A stretch of DNA of 64,000 nt. Origin: Enhydrobacter sp. Lineage in GTDB: Bacteria > Pseudomonadota > Alphaproteobacteria > Reyranellales > Reyranellaceae. The stretch spans positions 4,087,001 through 4,151,000 of the forward strand of contig NZ_CP126889.1 of NCBI RefSeq assembly GCF_030246845.1, in the 5' to 3' direction. Positions 8,266-16,605 of this stretch are shown piece after piece (positions within the stretch are counted from its first letter, which is position 1; each line of letters starts with the position of its first letter). The notes beneath the pieces are model-generated. The model saw nothing but the letters and a program-made list of their open reading frames with translations, searched no databases and was not told the origin of the DNA. The position numbers and the translations under genes are program-made.

Positions 8266-9230
8266 GCCGCCGCCTTCTGTGCAGCCTTCTGCTTGGCCGC
8301 CTTGAGCGTGCCGCCGCGCATCACATGGCCGGGCAAGGGGCGTCCCACGATCTGCTCGGCGAGTTTGGCCACCTCGATCAGCCGCTCGACGTCGAGGCCG
8401 GTCTCGATCCCCATTTCCTCGCACATGTAGGCGAAGTCCTCGGTGCAGATATTGCCGGCGGCGCCCTTGGTGGCGGCGAACGGGCAGCCGCCCAGGCCGG
8501 CGACCGAGGCGTCGAACTTCGTGACGCCCAGCCTCAGCCCGGCATAGGCTGAGGGCAGGCCGGTGCCGCGCGTATCATGCAAATGCAGCGAGATCTCGAG
8601 CTCGGGCCACCTGTTGCGGATGGCGCCGATCAGGCGCTCGACCGACTGCGGCGTCGCCCATCCCATGGCGTCCGTGAGCTTCACGCCCGTCAGCTTGAAG
8701 CCGGCCAGCTCCGCTTCGTCGAGGATCTGCTGGCAACGCTGCAGGATCAGCTCGGTCGACAGCTCGCCCTCGTAGTTGCAGCCGAACGCGCCCAGCACGA
8801 CACCCCATTTCACCGGCATGCCGCGATCCTTGAATGTCTTGAGCGACAGCCGCTGCTCGACCAGCGAATCGGCGACGGACTTGCCGATGTTCTTGCGCGA
8901 GAAGGTCTCCGACGCGGTGATGCGCACGCTGCCCTCAACATCGAGCGGGCCGCGCAGCGCGCGCTCCAGGCCCTGCTGGTTGAGATAGAGCGCGCTGTAG
9001 TGGATGCCAGGCTTGCGATGGATCGCCGCCGCCACCTCCTCGGCGTCCGCCATGGTCGGCACGCGCTTGGGATTGACGTAGGACACGCAGGCGATGTGGG
9101 TGAGACCGGTTTCCGCCAACGCCTCGATCAGGCGCACCTTGTCGGCGACCGGGATCATCTTCTTCTCCGATTGGAAGCCCTCGCGAGGGCCTTCTTCGTC
9201 GATGGTCACGCGCTTGGGCAGGTCGGCCAT
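8262..9230 (-). CDS. hydroxymethylglutaryl-CoA lyase family protein
   Basis: A 322-residue TIM-barrel aldolase of the HMGL-like family. It carries the N-terminal VTIDEEGPREGFQSEKK block (the family's D-GPRDG-Q catalytic loop, with E in place of the usual D before G), a central LHLHDTRGTGLPSAYAGL metal-binding HxH motif, and VAGLGGCPFAATKGAAGN with the catalytic cysteine. HMG-CoA lyases give acetyl-CoA and acetoacetate; relatives act on citramalyl-CoA-like acids. The last 20 residues are Lys/Ala rich. It heads a coupled pair with the cupin gene and lies 19 bases after the TctA gene, so it is probably part of the same transcript. Confidence 0.88.
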   Translation of the reverse strand: MADLPKRVTIDEEGPREGFQSEKKMIPVADKVRLIEALAETGLTHIACVSYVNPKRVPTMADAEEVAAAIHRKPGIHYSALYLNQQGLERALRGPLDVEGSVRITASETFSRKNIGKSVADSLVEQRLSLKTFKDRGMPVKWGVVLGAFGCNYEGELSTELILQRCQQILDEAELAGFKLTGVKLTDAMGWATPQSVERLIGAIRNRWPELEISLHLHDTRGTGLPSAYAGLRLGVTKFDASVAGLGGCPFAATKGAAGNICTEDFAYMCEEMGIETGLDVERLIEVAKLAEQIVGRPLPGHVMRGGTLKAAKQKAAQKAAA

Positions 9231-9249
9231 GGCTACACTCCTTCGAGGA

Positions 9250-10755
9250 TCAACCTTCTTCTTCCTGGAACGCCTTCTCGCGGGCCCGCTTGATGTTCGG
9301 CAACGCCATCAGCAGCAGGAGGATCGCGGTGGCGATCAGCAGACCGAGACTGATCGGCCTCGTGATGAAGACTGACGCATCGCCACGCGAAAGCAGCATG
9401 GCGCGTCGGAAATACTCCTCCATTTGCGGCCCGAGCACCAGTCCGAGCAGGAAGGGTGCGCCCTCGCATCCCAAGCGCGAGAAGATGTAGCCCATGATGC
9501 CGAAGATCGCGACCTGATACACATGGAATGTGCTGTTCGCGAGGCTGTAGGCGCCGATGGAGCAGAACAGCAAGATCGCCGGCGCCAGGAAACGGTAAGG
9601 CACCGTCAGCAGCTTCACCCACATGCCGATCATCGGCAGGTTGATGATGACCAGCATCAGGTTGCCGATCCACATCGAGACGATCATGCCCCAGAAGAGG
9701 TCCGGCTTCTTTGTCATCACCTCGGGCCCCGGCTGGATGCCCTGGATGATCATGGCGCCGACCATCAAGGCCATTACGGCGTTCGACGGGATGCCGAGCG
9801 TCAGCATGGGGATGAACGATGTCTGCGCCGCCGCGTTGTTGGCCGATTCCGGCGCCGCCACGCCCTCCACCGCACCCTTGCCGAATATCTCGGGAGTCTT
9901 CGAGATCTTCTTCTCGAGCGTGTAGGACGAAAAGGCGGCCAGGGTCGGGCCGCCGCCGGGCAGCACACCGAGGATCGAGCCGAGGCCGGTCCCCCGGAGG
10001 GCGGCCGGGATGGCACGGCGTATCTCCTCGCGCGTCGGCCACAGCGACGCGACCTTGATCGTACCCGAGCGTGTCAGCTTGCGTTCGAGGTTGACGACGA
10101 TCTCGGCGATGCCGAACAGGCCCATCGCCACCGGTGCAAAATCGATGCCGTCGCTCAACTCCGGAATGTCGAAGGTGAAACGCTGTGCACCGGTGTTGAC
10201 GTCGGTGCCGACCAGCCCGACCAACAGGCCGAGGAAGACCATGGCGATCGCCTTCATGACCGACCCGCTCGCCAGGATGACCGCGGCCACGAGGCCGAGC
10301 GCCATCAGCGAGCAGTAGTCCGACGGCCCGAACTTCTGGGCCATCTGGGTCAAGGGCTCGGCGAACAGCACGACGATGACGGTGCCGACCGTGCCGGCGA
10401 AGAAGGAGCCCAGCGCCGAGACCGACAGGGCGGCGCCCGCGCGTCCGTTGCGGGCCATCTGGTAGCCGTCGATGCAGGTGACGACGGACGAGGACTCGCC
10501 GGGCAGATTGACCAGGATCGATGTCGTGGAGCCGCCGTACGCGGCGCCGTAGTAGATGCCCGCCAGCATGATCAGGGCGGAGACCGGCGGCAGGTGGAAG
10601 GTGATGGGCAGCAGCATGGCGATGGTCGCCGTCGGGCCGATGCCCGGCAGCACGCCGATCAGCGTGCCGACCATGCAGCCGATGAAGGCATAGAGCAGGT
10701 TCTGCAACGAAACAGCGACCTGCAGGCCGAGCGCAAGGTGGTCGAACATGGCCAT
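9250..10755 (-). CDS. tctA: tripartite tricarboxylate transporter permease TctA
   Basis: A 501-residue membrane protein of the TctA family. The N-terminal GCMVGTLIGVLPGIGPTATIAMLLP is the family hallmark, and a second LGSILGVLPGGGPTLAAFSSY repeat lies in the middle, with a dozen hydrophobic spans overall. TctA is the large permease subunit of the proton/sodium-driven TTT transporters for carboxylates. The TctB gene ends one base before the start, as in classical tctBA pairs. A TctC binding protein, normally next to them, is not in this neighbourhood. Confidence 0.92.
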   Translation of the reverse strand: MAMFDHLALGLQVAVSLQNLLYAFIGCMVGTLIGVLPGIGPTATIAMLLPITFHLPPVSALIMLAGIYYGAAYGGSTTSILVNLPGESSSVVTCIDGYQMARNGRAGAALSVSALGSFFAGTVGTVIVVLFAEPLTQMAQKFGPSDYCSLMALGLVAAVILASGSVMKAIAMVFLGLLVGLVGTDVNTGAQRFTFDIPELSDGIDFAPVAMGLFGIAEIVVNLERKLTRSGTIKVASLWPTREEIRRAIPAALRGTGLGSILGVLPGGGPTLAAFSSYTLEKKISKTPEIFGKGAVEGVAAPESANNAAAQTSFIPMLTLGIPSNAVMALMVGAMIIQGIQPGPEVMTKKPDLFWGMIVSMWIGNLMLVIINLPMIGMWVKLLTVPYRFLAPAILLFCSIGAYSLANSTFHVYQVAIFGIMGYIFSRLGCEGAPFLLGLVLGPQMEEYFRRAMLLSRGDASVFITRPISLGLLIATAILLLLMALPNIKRAREKAFQEEEG

Positions 10756-10756
10756 G

Positions 10757-11206
10757 TCACCAGATCCCGTTCACGATGGCGACGTTCATGCCGAGCCCGA
10801 CCTTGAAGACGAGGATGCAGAGGATCGCCAGGACCACGATGTTGCCGATGACTTCGGTCAGCTTGAATTCGCTGCCGCCGAGCGAAGCGAGGAGGACGAG
10901 CGCGATCAGCGCGGGGAGCAGACCGGTCCTCTCGAACAGCAGCCCAAAGACGACAACGCCGATCGTCACCATCGCGATCGGCCGCAATCTCGGCGTTTCA
11001 ACGGGCTCGCCGCCCTTGAGCATGGCGATGCCGGCAATGATCAACCCGAGCACCATCAGGATATAGCCCAGCATGTTCGGGACGTATCCCGGTCCCATGC
11101 GCACCGGCGTTCCGACGGCAAGATGGCGGCCGAAAAAAATCGCCGCCAGGCCGAAGGCGATGAACATCACCCCGGACAAGAAGTCCTTGCTCAGGAATCG
11201 ACTCAA
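10757..11206 (-). CDS. tctB: tripartite tricarboxylate transporter TctB family protein
   Basis: A 149-residue protein with four hydrophobic segments, the size and topology of TctB, the small permease subunit. It starts DFLSGVMFIAFGLAAIFFGR and contains MGPGYVPNMLGYILMVLG, the conserved G-x-G-x-x-P motif of TctB. The start is a TTG at 11204-11206, supported by GGGGAGG six bases upstream on the minus strand. It is the first gene of the minus-strand block, and a palindromic site lies about 23 bases upstream of the start. Confidence 0.85.
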   Translation of the reverse strand: MSRFLSKDFLSGVMFIAFGLAAIFFGRHLAVGTPVRMGPGYVPNMLGYILMVLGLIIAGIAMLKGGEPVETPRLRPIAMVTIGVVVFGLLFERTGLLPALIALVLLASLGGSEFKLTEVIGNIVVLAILCILVFKVGLGMNVAIVNGIW

Positions 11207-11544
11207 ACGATGCCTCCCCGTCGTCTACATATCGCGATATTGGGTCCGGTGACCGGGACCTGCCTGACACTCCGGCAACCTCACCCAGCCGCAAGTTGCG
11301 TCGCCGATATGCATGTCAGCAGCGGCTCCGTCCAGCCTTTCGTCCACGAGGCGCGGCGCGGCCGCAAGCGGTAGCCAGCGCCCGCTGTGTCGCATGCCGG
11401 CATGCAAACGGGCAATGATCGGCAGTCGTGCAGGACCACGATTCCGCGCTGGTCGGTCGTTCAGCCGGCGGTTTTCGGCGTATTGCATGCCTGCGAACGG
11501 ACGAGCAAACTCCGCCCGGGTAAACGCCCGTTCAGGAGCTCTTG
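11207..11544. other. divergent intergenic region
   Basis: This 338-base gap separates the divergent tctB and phosphotransferase genes and must hold promoters for both. Directly upstream of tctB is a perfect palindrome ATATCGCGATAT at 11229-11240 and next to it an inverted pair CCGGT-g-ACCGG at 11246-11256. An open frame on the minus strand at 11225-11488 is Arg/Pro rich and looks non-coding. I see no RNA gene. Confidence 0.5.
11229..11240. promoter_or_regulatory. palindromic candidate operator upstream of tctB
   Basis: ATATCGCGATAT is a perfect 12-base palindrome whose near edge is 23 bases from the tctB start codon, where a repressor would block initiation. It stands out against the G+C-rich surroundings. 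The cognate regulator is unknown; no regulator gene lies in the minus-strand block. Confidence 0.35.
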
Positions 11545-12624
11545 GTGGCGAGAAAAGGCGCAGATTATATCGGCACGATGGCGGTGCAGGAGAAGCACCG
11601 CTTCGACGTCCAGGCCCTGGTCCGCTTCATGGCGGCCCGGGTGGCGGGCTTTGTGGAACCCTTGCAGGTGGAGCAGTTCAAGGGTGGGCAGTCGAATCCG
11701 ACTTATCGCCTGACCGACGGCGGAGGCCGCCGCTACGTCCTGCGCCGCAAGCCCCCAGGCAAGCTCCTGCCCTCGGCCCACGCGGTCGATCGCGAGTTCC
11801 GCGTCATCTCGGCCCTGAACCGGACCAACGTGCCGACTCCGCGGGCGTACGCGTTGTGCGAGGACGACAGCGTTATCGGAACGGCGTTCTACATCATGGA
11901 ATATTGCGACGGCCGGGTGCTGTGGGACCCGTTGCTGCCGGAGGTCCCGAAGGAGGGCCGGCTTGCCATCTACAGGGCGAAGTTCGAGACGCTCGCGAAG
12001 CTGCATGCCGTCGACTATGTAGCGTTGGGCCTGGCGGACTTCGGCCGTCCGGGCAGCTATGTGGCACGGCAGATCTCGCGCTGGGGCAAGCAGTACAAGG
12101 CGTCGGAGACGGAGAAGATCGAGTCGATGGACAAGCTTCTCGACTGGCTGCCGGCGCATCTGCCGGCCGGCGACCAGACGGTGCTGGTGCACGGCGACTA
12201 TCGCCTCGACAACATGATCTTCCACGCCGCCGAGCCGCGCGTGCTGGGCATCATCGACTGGGAGATCTCGACCCTGGGCGATCCCCTGGCCGAGCTGTCC
12301 TATCTCTGCATGCTGTGGCGCACGCCCAGGGATTGGGGTGGCCTCGACGGCCATGACCTCCAGGCCCTCGGCCTGCCGACCGAGCGGGAGATGGTCGCCT
12401 ACTATTGCGATCTGTCGCGGCGAGTTCCGCCCGACCCTGGTCTTTGGGAATTCTACATGGCCTACAATCTCTTTCGCGTCTCCTGCATCAGGCAGGGCGT
12501 GTATGCGCGGTCGCTCGACGGCACCGCGTCGAACATCCGGGCCGCGGACTCCGGCAAGCTGGTACGGCCGGCCGCCGATCTCGCCTGGAGGCTCGTGTGC
12601 GACATGGCCGGAGCCACGCCATGA
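11545..12624 (+). CDS. aminoglycoside-phosphotransferase-like kinase (ACAD10/11 type)
   Basis: A 359-residue protein of the APH/choline-kinase fold, in the subgroup related to the kinase domain of acyl-CoA dehydrogenase 10/11. Visible are the nucleotide-binding KGGQSNPTYRLTDGGGRRYVLRRKP region, the catalytic loop VLVHGDYRLDNMIF and the metal-binding GIIDWEISTLGDPLAEL. In relatives it phosphorylates 4-hydroxy fatty acyl-CoAs; this specificity is inferred. Start choice: AGGAG at 11534-11538 favours the GTG at 11545; a TTG at 11542 and an ATG at 11578 are alternatives. The stop overlaps the next gene's ATG. Confidence 0.85.
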   Translation: MARKGADYIGTMAVQEKHRFDVQALVRFMAARVAGFVEPLQVEQFKGGQSNPTYRLTDGGGRRYVLRRKPPGKLLPSAHAVDREFRVISALNRTNVPTPRAYALCEDDSVIGTAFYIMEYCDGRVLWDPLLPEVPKEGRLAIYRAKFETLAKLHAVDYVALGLADFGRPGSYVARQISRWGKQYKASETEKIESMDKLLDWLPAHLPAGDQTVLVHGDYRLDNMIFHAAEPRVLGIIDWEISTLGDPLAELSYLCMLWRTPRDWGGLDGHDLQALGLPTEREMVAYYCDLSRRVPPDPGLWEFYMAYNLFRVSCIRQGVYARSLDGTASNIRAADSGKLVRPAADLAWRLVCDMAGATP

Positions 12625-13283
12625 TCCGGCGCAAGACGGCGCGGAATGCCTCCACGGCGTCCGCGGCGATCGAGCGCGAGGGCCGGCCGCCGGTCGAGGC
12701 GATCCGCACCGCCGCGTTCCGCCAGTTCGCGGAGCGCGGCTACCCGGTCGTCACGGTGCGCGACATCATGAAGGCGTGTGGCCTGACCCAGGGCGCGCTG
12801 TACAACCACTTCCGCTCCAAGGACGAGCTGCTGCACGACATCATCGCCTCGACCCAGGCGGAGCTCGAGCGGGTCTGCCGGCAGGCGGTCGCGGAGGCCG
12901 GCGAGGATCCGCAGGCCAAGCTCGCGGCCTTCGTGCGCGCCTATGTCGTGCGCCACTGCCGGCTGCGGGTCGAGGCGCTGGTGGCCAACCGCGAGCTGGG
13001 TTGGCTCGATCCCAGCCGCGTCGCCGACATTCGCCGTTCGCGGCGCGCCATCCGCGATGTGCTGGTCGGCATTCTCGCGCAGGGCGTGGAGCGCGGCGTG
13101 TTCGCGCCGCCCAAGGTCGACGGGCGGGAGGATCTCAAGGCGGTCGCCATGGCGTTGCTCGACCAATGCACGCACGTCTCGATGTGGTACGGTCCGGGCG
13201 GCCGTCTGGCCGAGGAACAGATGGCGGCGCTCTACGCCGAGATGGCGTTGCGCTCGGTGGGAGCGAAGCGGCCGGCCGCCTGA
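12621..13283 (+). CDS. TetR/AcrR family transcriptional regulator
   Basis: A 220-residue TetR-type repressor. The helix-turn-helix lies at about residues 24-71: IRTAAFRQFAERGYPVVTV, then RDIMKACGLTQGALYNHF and RSKDELL, a textbook TetR DNA-binding domain. The C-terminal ligand and dimer domain has the pattern seen in regulators of acyl-CoA metabolism. Its ATG overlaps the TGA of the phosphotransferase gene (ATGA at 12621-12624), so both are made together. It may control the acyl-CoA genes around it; no matching operator was identified. Confidence 0.9.
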   Translation: MIRRKTARNASTASAAIEREGRPPVEAIRTAAFRQFAERGYPVVTVRDIMKACGLTQGALYNHFRSKDELLHDIIASTQAELERVCRQAVAEAGEDPQAKLAAFVRAYVVRHCRLRVEALVANRELGWLDPSRVADIRRSRRAIRDVLVGILAQGVERGVFAPPKVDGREDLKAVAMALLDQCTHVSMWYGPGGRLAEEQMAALYAEMALRSVGAKRPAA

Positions 13284-13300
13284 GATAGGGAGACATCCGC

Positions 13301-14062
13301 ATGTCCTTGCGCGCCGCGACCTTCGTCTTCGCGCTGTCGGTTGCGGCTTGCATGTCGTCGTCGGACGGTGCGCCGTCGCTCGCGCCGCCTGCCGATCGGC
13401 CGATGGCCGGGCCGGCCACCTCCGTGCCGGCGACCGGCTGGCATGCGATGCTGGTCGGTGGCGACGACAGCAGTCCTGCTTTCGACAACGCCGTGGATAC
13501 GTTGCGGGAGCGGCTTGCGGCGCTCGGCGTGCGCACCATTCGGACCTTCACGGCCGACCGTACGGGAGGCGCCGGCCTTGCGACCTCCACCAATGTCCGC
13601 GACGGGCTGCGCAACGTCGGCGGCGACGCCTGTTTCGTCTACATCACCAGCCACGGCGAGGAGCGCGGCTTCGTCCTGCGCGCCGACCGACGGGTATTCG
13701 GTCCGTCCGTGCTTGACCGTGACTTGGAGCAGAGCTGCGGCAGCGTTCCCACCGTGCTGGTCGTCTCCGCCTGCCACAGCGGCGTCTTTATCAGTTCGGA
13801 GACACGCCGGCCCAACCGCATCATCCTGACGGCCGCCGCGGCCGACCGCACCAGCTTCGGCTGCGGCGCCGACGACGACTATACCTACTATGACCAGTGC
13901 TTCCTGCAGCAGATCGACACTGCCCGCACGTGGCGCCAGGTGGCGACTGGCACGAAGTCCTGTGTCGAGGTGCTGGAGCGGCGGCTGGGGGTGCGTCGGG
14001 AATCGCGACCGCAGGCCTTCTTCGGCGCCGCGGTCGCCAATCTGCATTTGCCGGGACGATAG
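13301..14062 (+). CDS. C13 (legumain-like) peptidase lipoprotein
   Basis: A 253-residue exported protein. The signal sequence ends in the lipobox SVAAC with Cys17 as the likely lipidation site, followed by a Pro/Ala-rich linker. The rest carries a caspase-fold pattern of peptidase family C13: a first strand WHAMLVGGDD, a helix with VDTLRERLAALGV, the catalytic histidine in CFVYITSHGEERGF (His118) and the catalytic cysteine in VLVVSACHSG (Cys158), then RIILTAAAADRTSFGC. C13 includes legumain and GPI transamidase; bacterial lipoprotein members have no assigned substrate. It is 18 bases downstream of the TetR gene and its role is unknown. Confidence 0.78.
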   Translation: MSLRAATFVFALSVAACMSSSDGAPSLAPPADRPMAGPATSVPATGWHAMLVGGDDSSPAFDNAVDTLRERLAALGVRTIRTFTADRTGGAGLATSTNVRDGLRNVGGDACFVYITSHGEERGFVLRADRRVFGPSVLDRDLEQSCGSVPTVLVVSACHSGVFISSETRRPNRIILTAAAADRTSFGCGADDDYTYYDQCFLQQIDTARTWRQVATGTKSCVEVLERRLGVRRESRPQAFFGAAVANLHLPGR

Positions 14063-14065
14063 GTC

Positions 14066-14455
14066 TTATCCGCCGATCACCGCCACGAAATCGCAAGTGA
14101 GGTGACTGGGACTGTTGGCGTCGAGGAAGAGGGTATGGCGCGCGGGACGCGACTCGGCATCGGGAAACATCCTGGTCCATTCGCCGTTCAGCGCCTTGCG
14201 CCCGGTCGCGGGATCCTTCATCCAGAAGTTGACCTTGACGATGTCGTCCACCGTGCCGCCTGCCGCCTCGACGCACAGCCTGATCTGCTTGAAGACGTTG
14301 GTGACCTGCCCGTCGAGATCGGCCGGCATCGCGCTGGTCTCGGGATCGCGACCGCTGATGACGCTCGACATCAGGATGTTGCCGATGCGGCTCGCATTGG
14401 GGATCGGGTTCTGGTGCTTGAATCCCGGATAGCTGACGCTCTTGCGCTTGGCCAT
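14066..14455 (-). CDS. RidA family protein
   Basis: A 129-residue protein of the RidA/YjgF family. NASRIGNILMSSVISGRDPET at the N-terminal side, QVTNVFKQIRLCVEAAGGTVDDIVKVNFW in the middle and a C-terminal SPSHLTCDFVAVIG ending are typical. Canonical RidA uses an arginine near residue 105 (R-x-A) to hydrolyse reactive enamines and imines; here that segment reads AESRPARHTLFLD. I chose the ATG at 14453-14455 because AGGAG lies nine bases upstream; a TTG at 14476 is weaker. It is transcribed divergently from the enoyl-CoA hydratase. Confidence 0.85.
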   Translation of the reverse strand: MAKRKSVSYPGFKHQNPIPNASRIGNILMSSVISGRDPETSAMPADLDGQVTNVFKQIRLCVEAAGGTVDDIVKVNFWMKDPATGRKALNGEWTRMFPDAESRPARHTLFLDANSPSHLTCDFVAVIGG

Positions 14456-14549
14456 TGCTTGTTTCTCCTGTTGCAATTCCCGCGGCTCGTGATTTGGTCG
14501 GCCAGCATGGCATCAAGAAGTATCTGAAGCGACTGCAAAGGAGGAAACG

Positions 14550-15332
14550 ATGGCGCTCGTGGAGTATGAGCGGGATGGAGCGATCGTCACCCTGACGCTC
14601 AACCGGCCGGAGAAGCTCAACGCGTTCAGCGACGAGCTGGTCGGCGTGCTGGGCGAGGCGCTGCATCGCTTCGATGTCGACGACGAGGCCGAGATCGCCA
14701 TCCTGCACGGCAACGGCCGTGCCTTCTCGAGCGGCGCCGATGTCCATCAGCGCCAGCTCCGCTCGCGCGAGGAGTTCCTGAAGCTCGGCGGCCCGCAGGG
14801 GCGCGGCACGCATTCGGCCGACCTGCTGACGAAGGCCGTCAACTGGAAGCCGGTCATCGCCGCGCCACATGGTTACGTCCTGGGCCTGTCAGTGGGCATC
14901 GTGCTCGAGTGCGATCTGATCGTGGCGGAGGAGGGCACGCGCTTCCAGATCACCGAAACCTCGCGCGGCCTCGGCGCGGGCAAATATTGGGGCCTGATGC
15001 AGTTCCGCGGCGGTGGCGCCTTCACAATGGAAGCGGCACTGACGGGGCGCTTCTTCACCGCCGAGGAGGCCTTCGCGGCCAACCTGATCAACCGCGTGGC
15101 GCCCAGGGGCAAGCATCTCGACGTAGCGCGGGAGCTTGCCGAGGAAGTGATCGGGAACCCGCCGCTCAGCGTGCGCTCGACCGTGAGATTGAGGCGCTGG
15201 TACATGGACCGCATGAGCCGCGAGATCATGCATCAGACCGCGCCCGAGCGACTCTATCTCACCGAGGACTTCCAGGAGGCCGCCAGGGCCTTCACCGAGA
15301 AGCGCAAGCCCGCCAGGTTCAAGGGGCGGTGA
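14550..15332 (+). CDS. enoyl-CoA hydratase/isomerase family protein
   Basis: A 260-residue crotonase-fold protein. Landmarks: IVTLTLNRPEKLNAFSDEL at residues 11-29, the oxyanion-hole segment ILHGNGRAFSSGADVHQ, and the second oxyanion strand KPVIAAPHGYVLGLSVGIVLECDLIVAEE. In crotonase the two catalytic glutamates follow A-D-I and G-G-G motifs; here the second motif reads VLGLSVGIVLE, so the activity may differ from hydration. AGGAGG precedes the ATG. The next gene starts one base after the stop, which suggests coupling. Confidence 0.88.
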   Translation: MALVEYERDGAIVTLTLNRPEKLNAFSDELVGVLGEALHRFDVDDEAEIAILHGNGRAFSSGADVHQRQLRSREEFLKLGGPQGRGTHSADLLTKAVNWKPVIAAPHGYVLGLSVGIVLECDLIVAEEGTRFQITETSRGLGAGKYWGLMQFRGGGAFTMEAALTGRFFTAEEAFAANLINRVAPRGKHLDVARELAEEVIGNPPLSVRSTVRLRRWYMDRMSREIMHQTAPERLYLTEDFQEAARAFTEKRKPARFKGR

Positions 15333-15333
15333 T

Positions 15334-16545
15334 ATGAGGACGAGCGGCGACCGCATCCTCACCAGCCATGCCGGCAGCCTGCCGCGGCCCGACGATCTCA
15401 TCGAGGCCAACCGGCAACGCGAGGCGGGCAAGGCGGACGAGGCCGAGTTCCAGGAGGCGTTGCGGCGGAGCGTGGCGGACGTCGTGCGTCGCCAGAAGGA
15501 GGCGGGCATCGCGGTGCCCGGCGACGGCGAGTACGGCAAGTCGATGGGCCACAAGGTCAACTACCGCGCCTGGTGGAGCTATTCGTTTCAGCGCCTGGGC
15601 GGACTCAAGGTGGCCGGGCTCGGCCTCTACGACTTCCCGGTGCGCCGTTCGAGCCCGGGCAACGTCGTCCTGTCGAGCTTCGGCGATCGTCGCGACCGCC
15701 TGCGCTTCGCCGCGGCCTATGCCGATCCGGAGTCGGGCGTCTCCACCGGGCCGCGCACGACCGACTGGCCGGTCTGCGTCGGCCCGCTCACCTATACCGG
15801 CCAGGCGGCCATCGCGGCGGACATCGCCAACTTCAAGGCGGCGCTCGCCGCCAACGACATCAGCGAGGGCTTCATGACCTCGATCGGTCCGGGCAGCGCC
15901 TCGCGCATCGGCAACGAGCACTACAGGAGCGACGAGGAATTCGTGTTCGCCTGCGCCGAGGCGATGCGCGAGGAGTACAAGGCGATCGTCGATGCGGGTC
16001 TCATCCTGCAGATCGACGATCCGGCGATCGCCGAGAACTTCGACCAGATCAACCCCGAGCCCTCGGTCGAGGACTATCGCAAGTTCACCATGCCGCGCGT
16101 CGAGGCGCTGAACCATGCGCTGCGCGGCCTGCCGCAGGATCGCATCCGCTTCCATCTCTGCTGGGGAAGCTGGCACGGACCGCATACGACCGACATCGCC
16201 ATGCGCGACATCGTCGAGGTGATGCTGAAGATCGATGCCGGCGCCTATTCCTTCGAGGCGGGCAATGTGCGCCACGAGCACGAATGGGCGGTATGGAAGG
16301 AGACCAGACTGCCCGACGACAAGCTGATCCTGCCGGGCGTGGTGAGCCACGCCACCAACGTCGTCGAGCATCCCGAGCTGGTGGCCGAACGCATCGGCCG
16401 CTTCGCGCGGCTGGTCGGTCGCGAACGCGTCATCGCCTCGACCGACTGCGGTCTCGGCGGCCGCGTCCATCGTGACATCGCCTGGGCCAAGCTCGAGATG
16501 CTGGCGCAAGGCGCCTCGATCGCGAGCCGCCGGTTGTGGCAGTGA
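15334..16545 (+). CDS. MetE-type cobalamin-independent methionine synthase family protein
   Basis: A 403-residue protein resembling only the C-terminal catalytic barrel of MetE. It opens RILTSHAGSLPRPDDLIEANRQRE, has VAVPGDGEYGKS-type residues near 70, the zinc-ligand motif FHLCWGSWHGPHT (His and Cys) around residue 275, and a second cysteine in ASTDCGLGGRVHRD near the end. MetE itself is about 750 residues, so this is a single-domain relative; such proteins take part in methyl-thiol transfer or have unknown substrates. It follows the enoyl-CoA hydratase gene directly. Confidence 0.85.
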   Translation: MRTSGDRILTSHAGSLPRPDDLIEANRQREAGKADEAEFQEALRRSVADVVRRQKEAGIAVPGDGEYGKSMGHKVNYRAWWSYSFQRLGGLKVAGLGLYDFPVRRSSPGNVVLSSFGDRRDRLRFAAAYADPESGVSTGPRTTDWPVCVGPLTYTGQAAIAADIANFKAALAANDISEGFMTSIGPGSASRIGNEHYRSDEEFVFACAEAMREEYKAIVDAGLILQIDDPAIAENFDQINPEPSVEDYRKFTMPRVEALNHALRGLPQDRIRFHLCWGSWHGPHTTDIAMRDIVEVMLKIDAGAYSFEAGNVRHEHEWAVWKETRLPDDKLILPGVVSHATNVVEHPELVAERIGRFARLVGRERVIASTDCGLGGRVHRDIAWAKLEMLAQGASIASRRLWQ

Positions 16546-16553
16546 TCGTCTTT

Positions 16554-16605
16554 TGGACCGCGGGCATCCCGCTCGCTCATGAGCGAGCCGCAGGCTCACG
16601 GTCCA
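16554..16605. terminator. convergent hairpin with palindromic core
   Basis: Outer arms TGGACCG (16554-16560) and CGGTCCA (16599-16605) enclose the perfect 18-base palindrome gctcgctcatgagcgagc at 16571-16588. It lies where two convergent genes meet and overlaps the last codons and TGA of the minus-strand ligase. TTTT precedes it, which would give a U-tract on the minus-strand transcript. A bidirectional terminator is the likely role. Confidence 0.55.

Noticed and set aside
11225..11488. Minus-strand 87-codon frame in the tctB upstream region
   Set aside because: Arg/Pro-rich, no ribosome binding site and covers the probable promoter palindromes; no family resemblance.
13301..14062. Reading the C13-type protein as a metacaspase of a defence or cell-death system
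   Set aside because: It lacks partner genes such as a TPR or effector fusion, has a lipoprotein signal for export and matches the C13 order of motifs better than C14.
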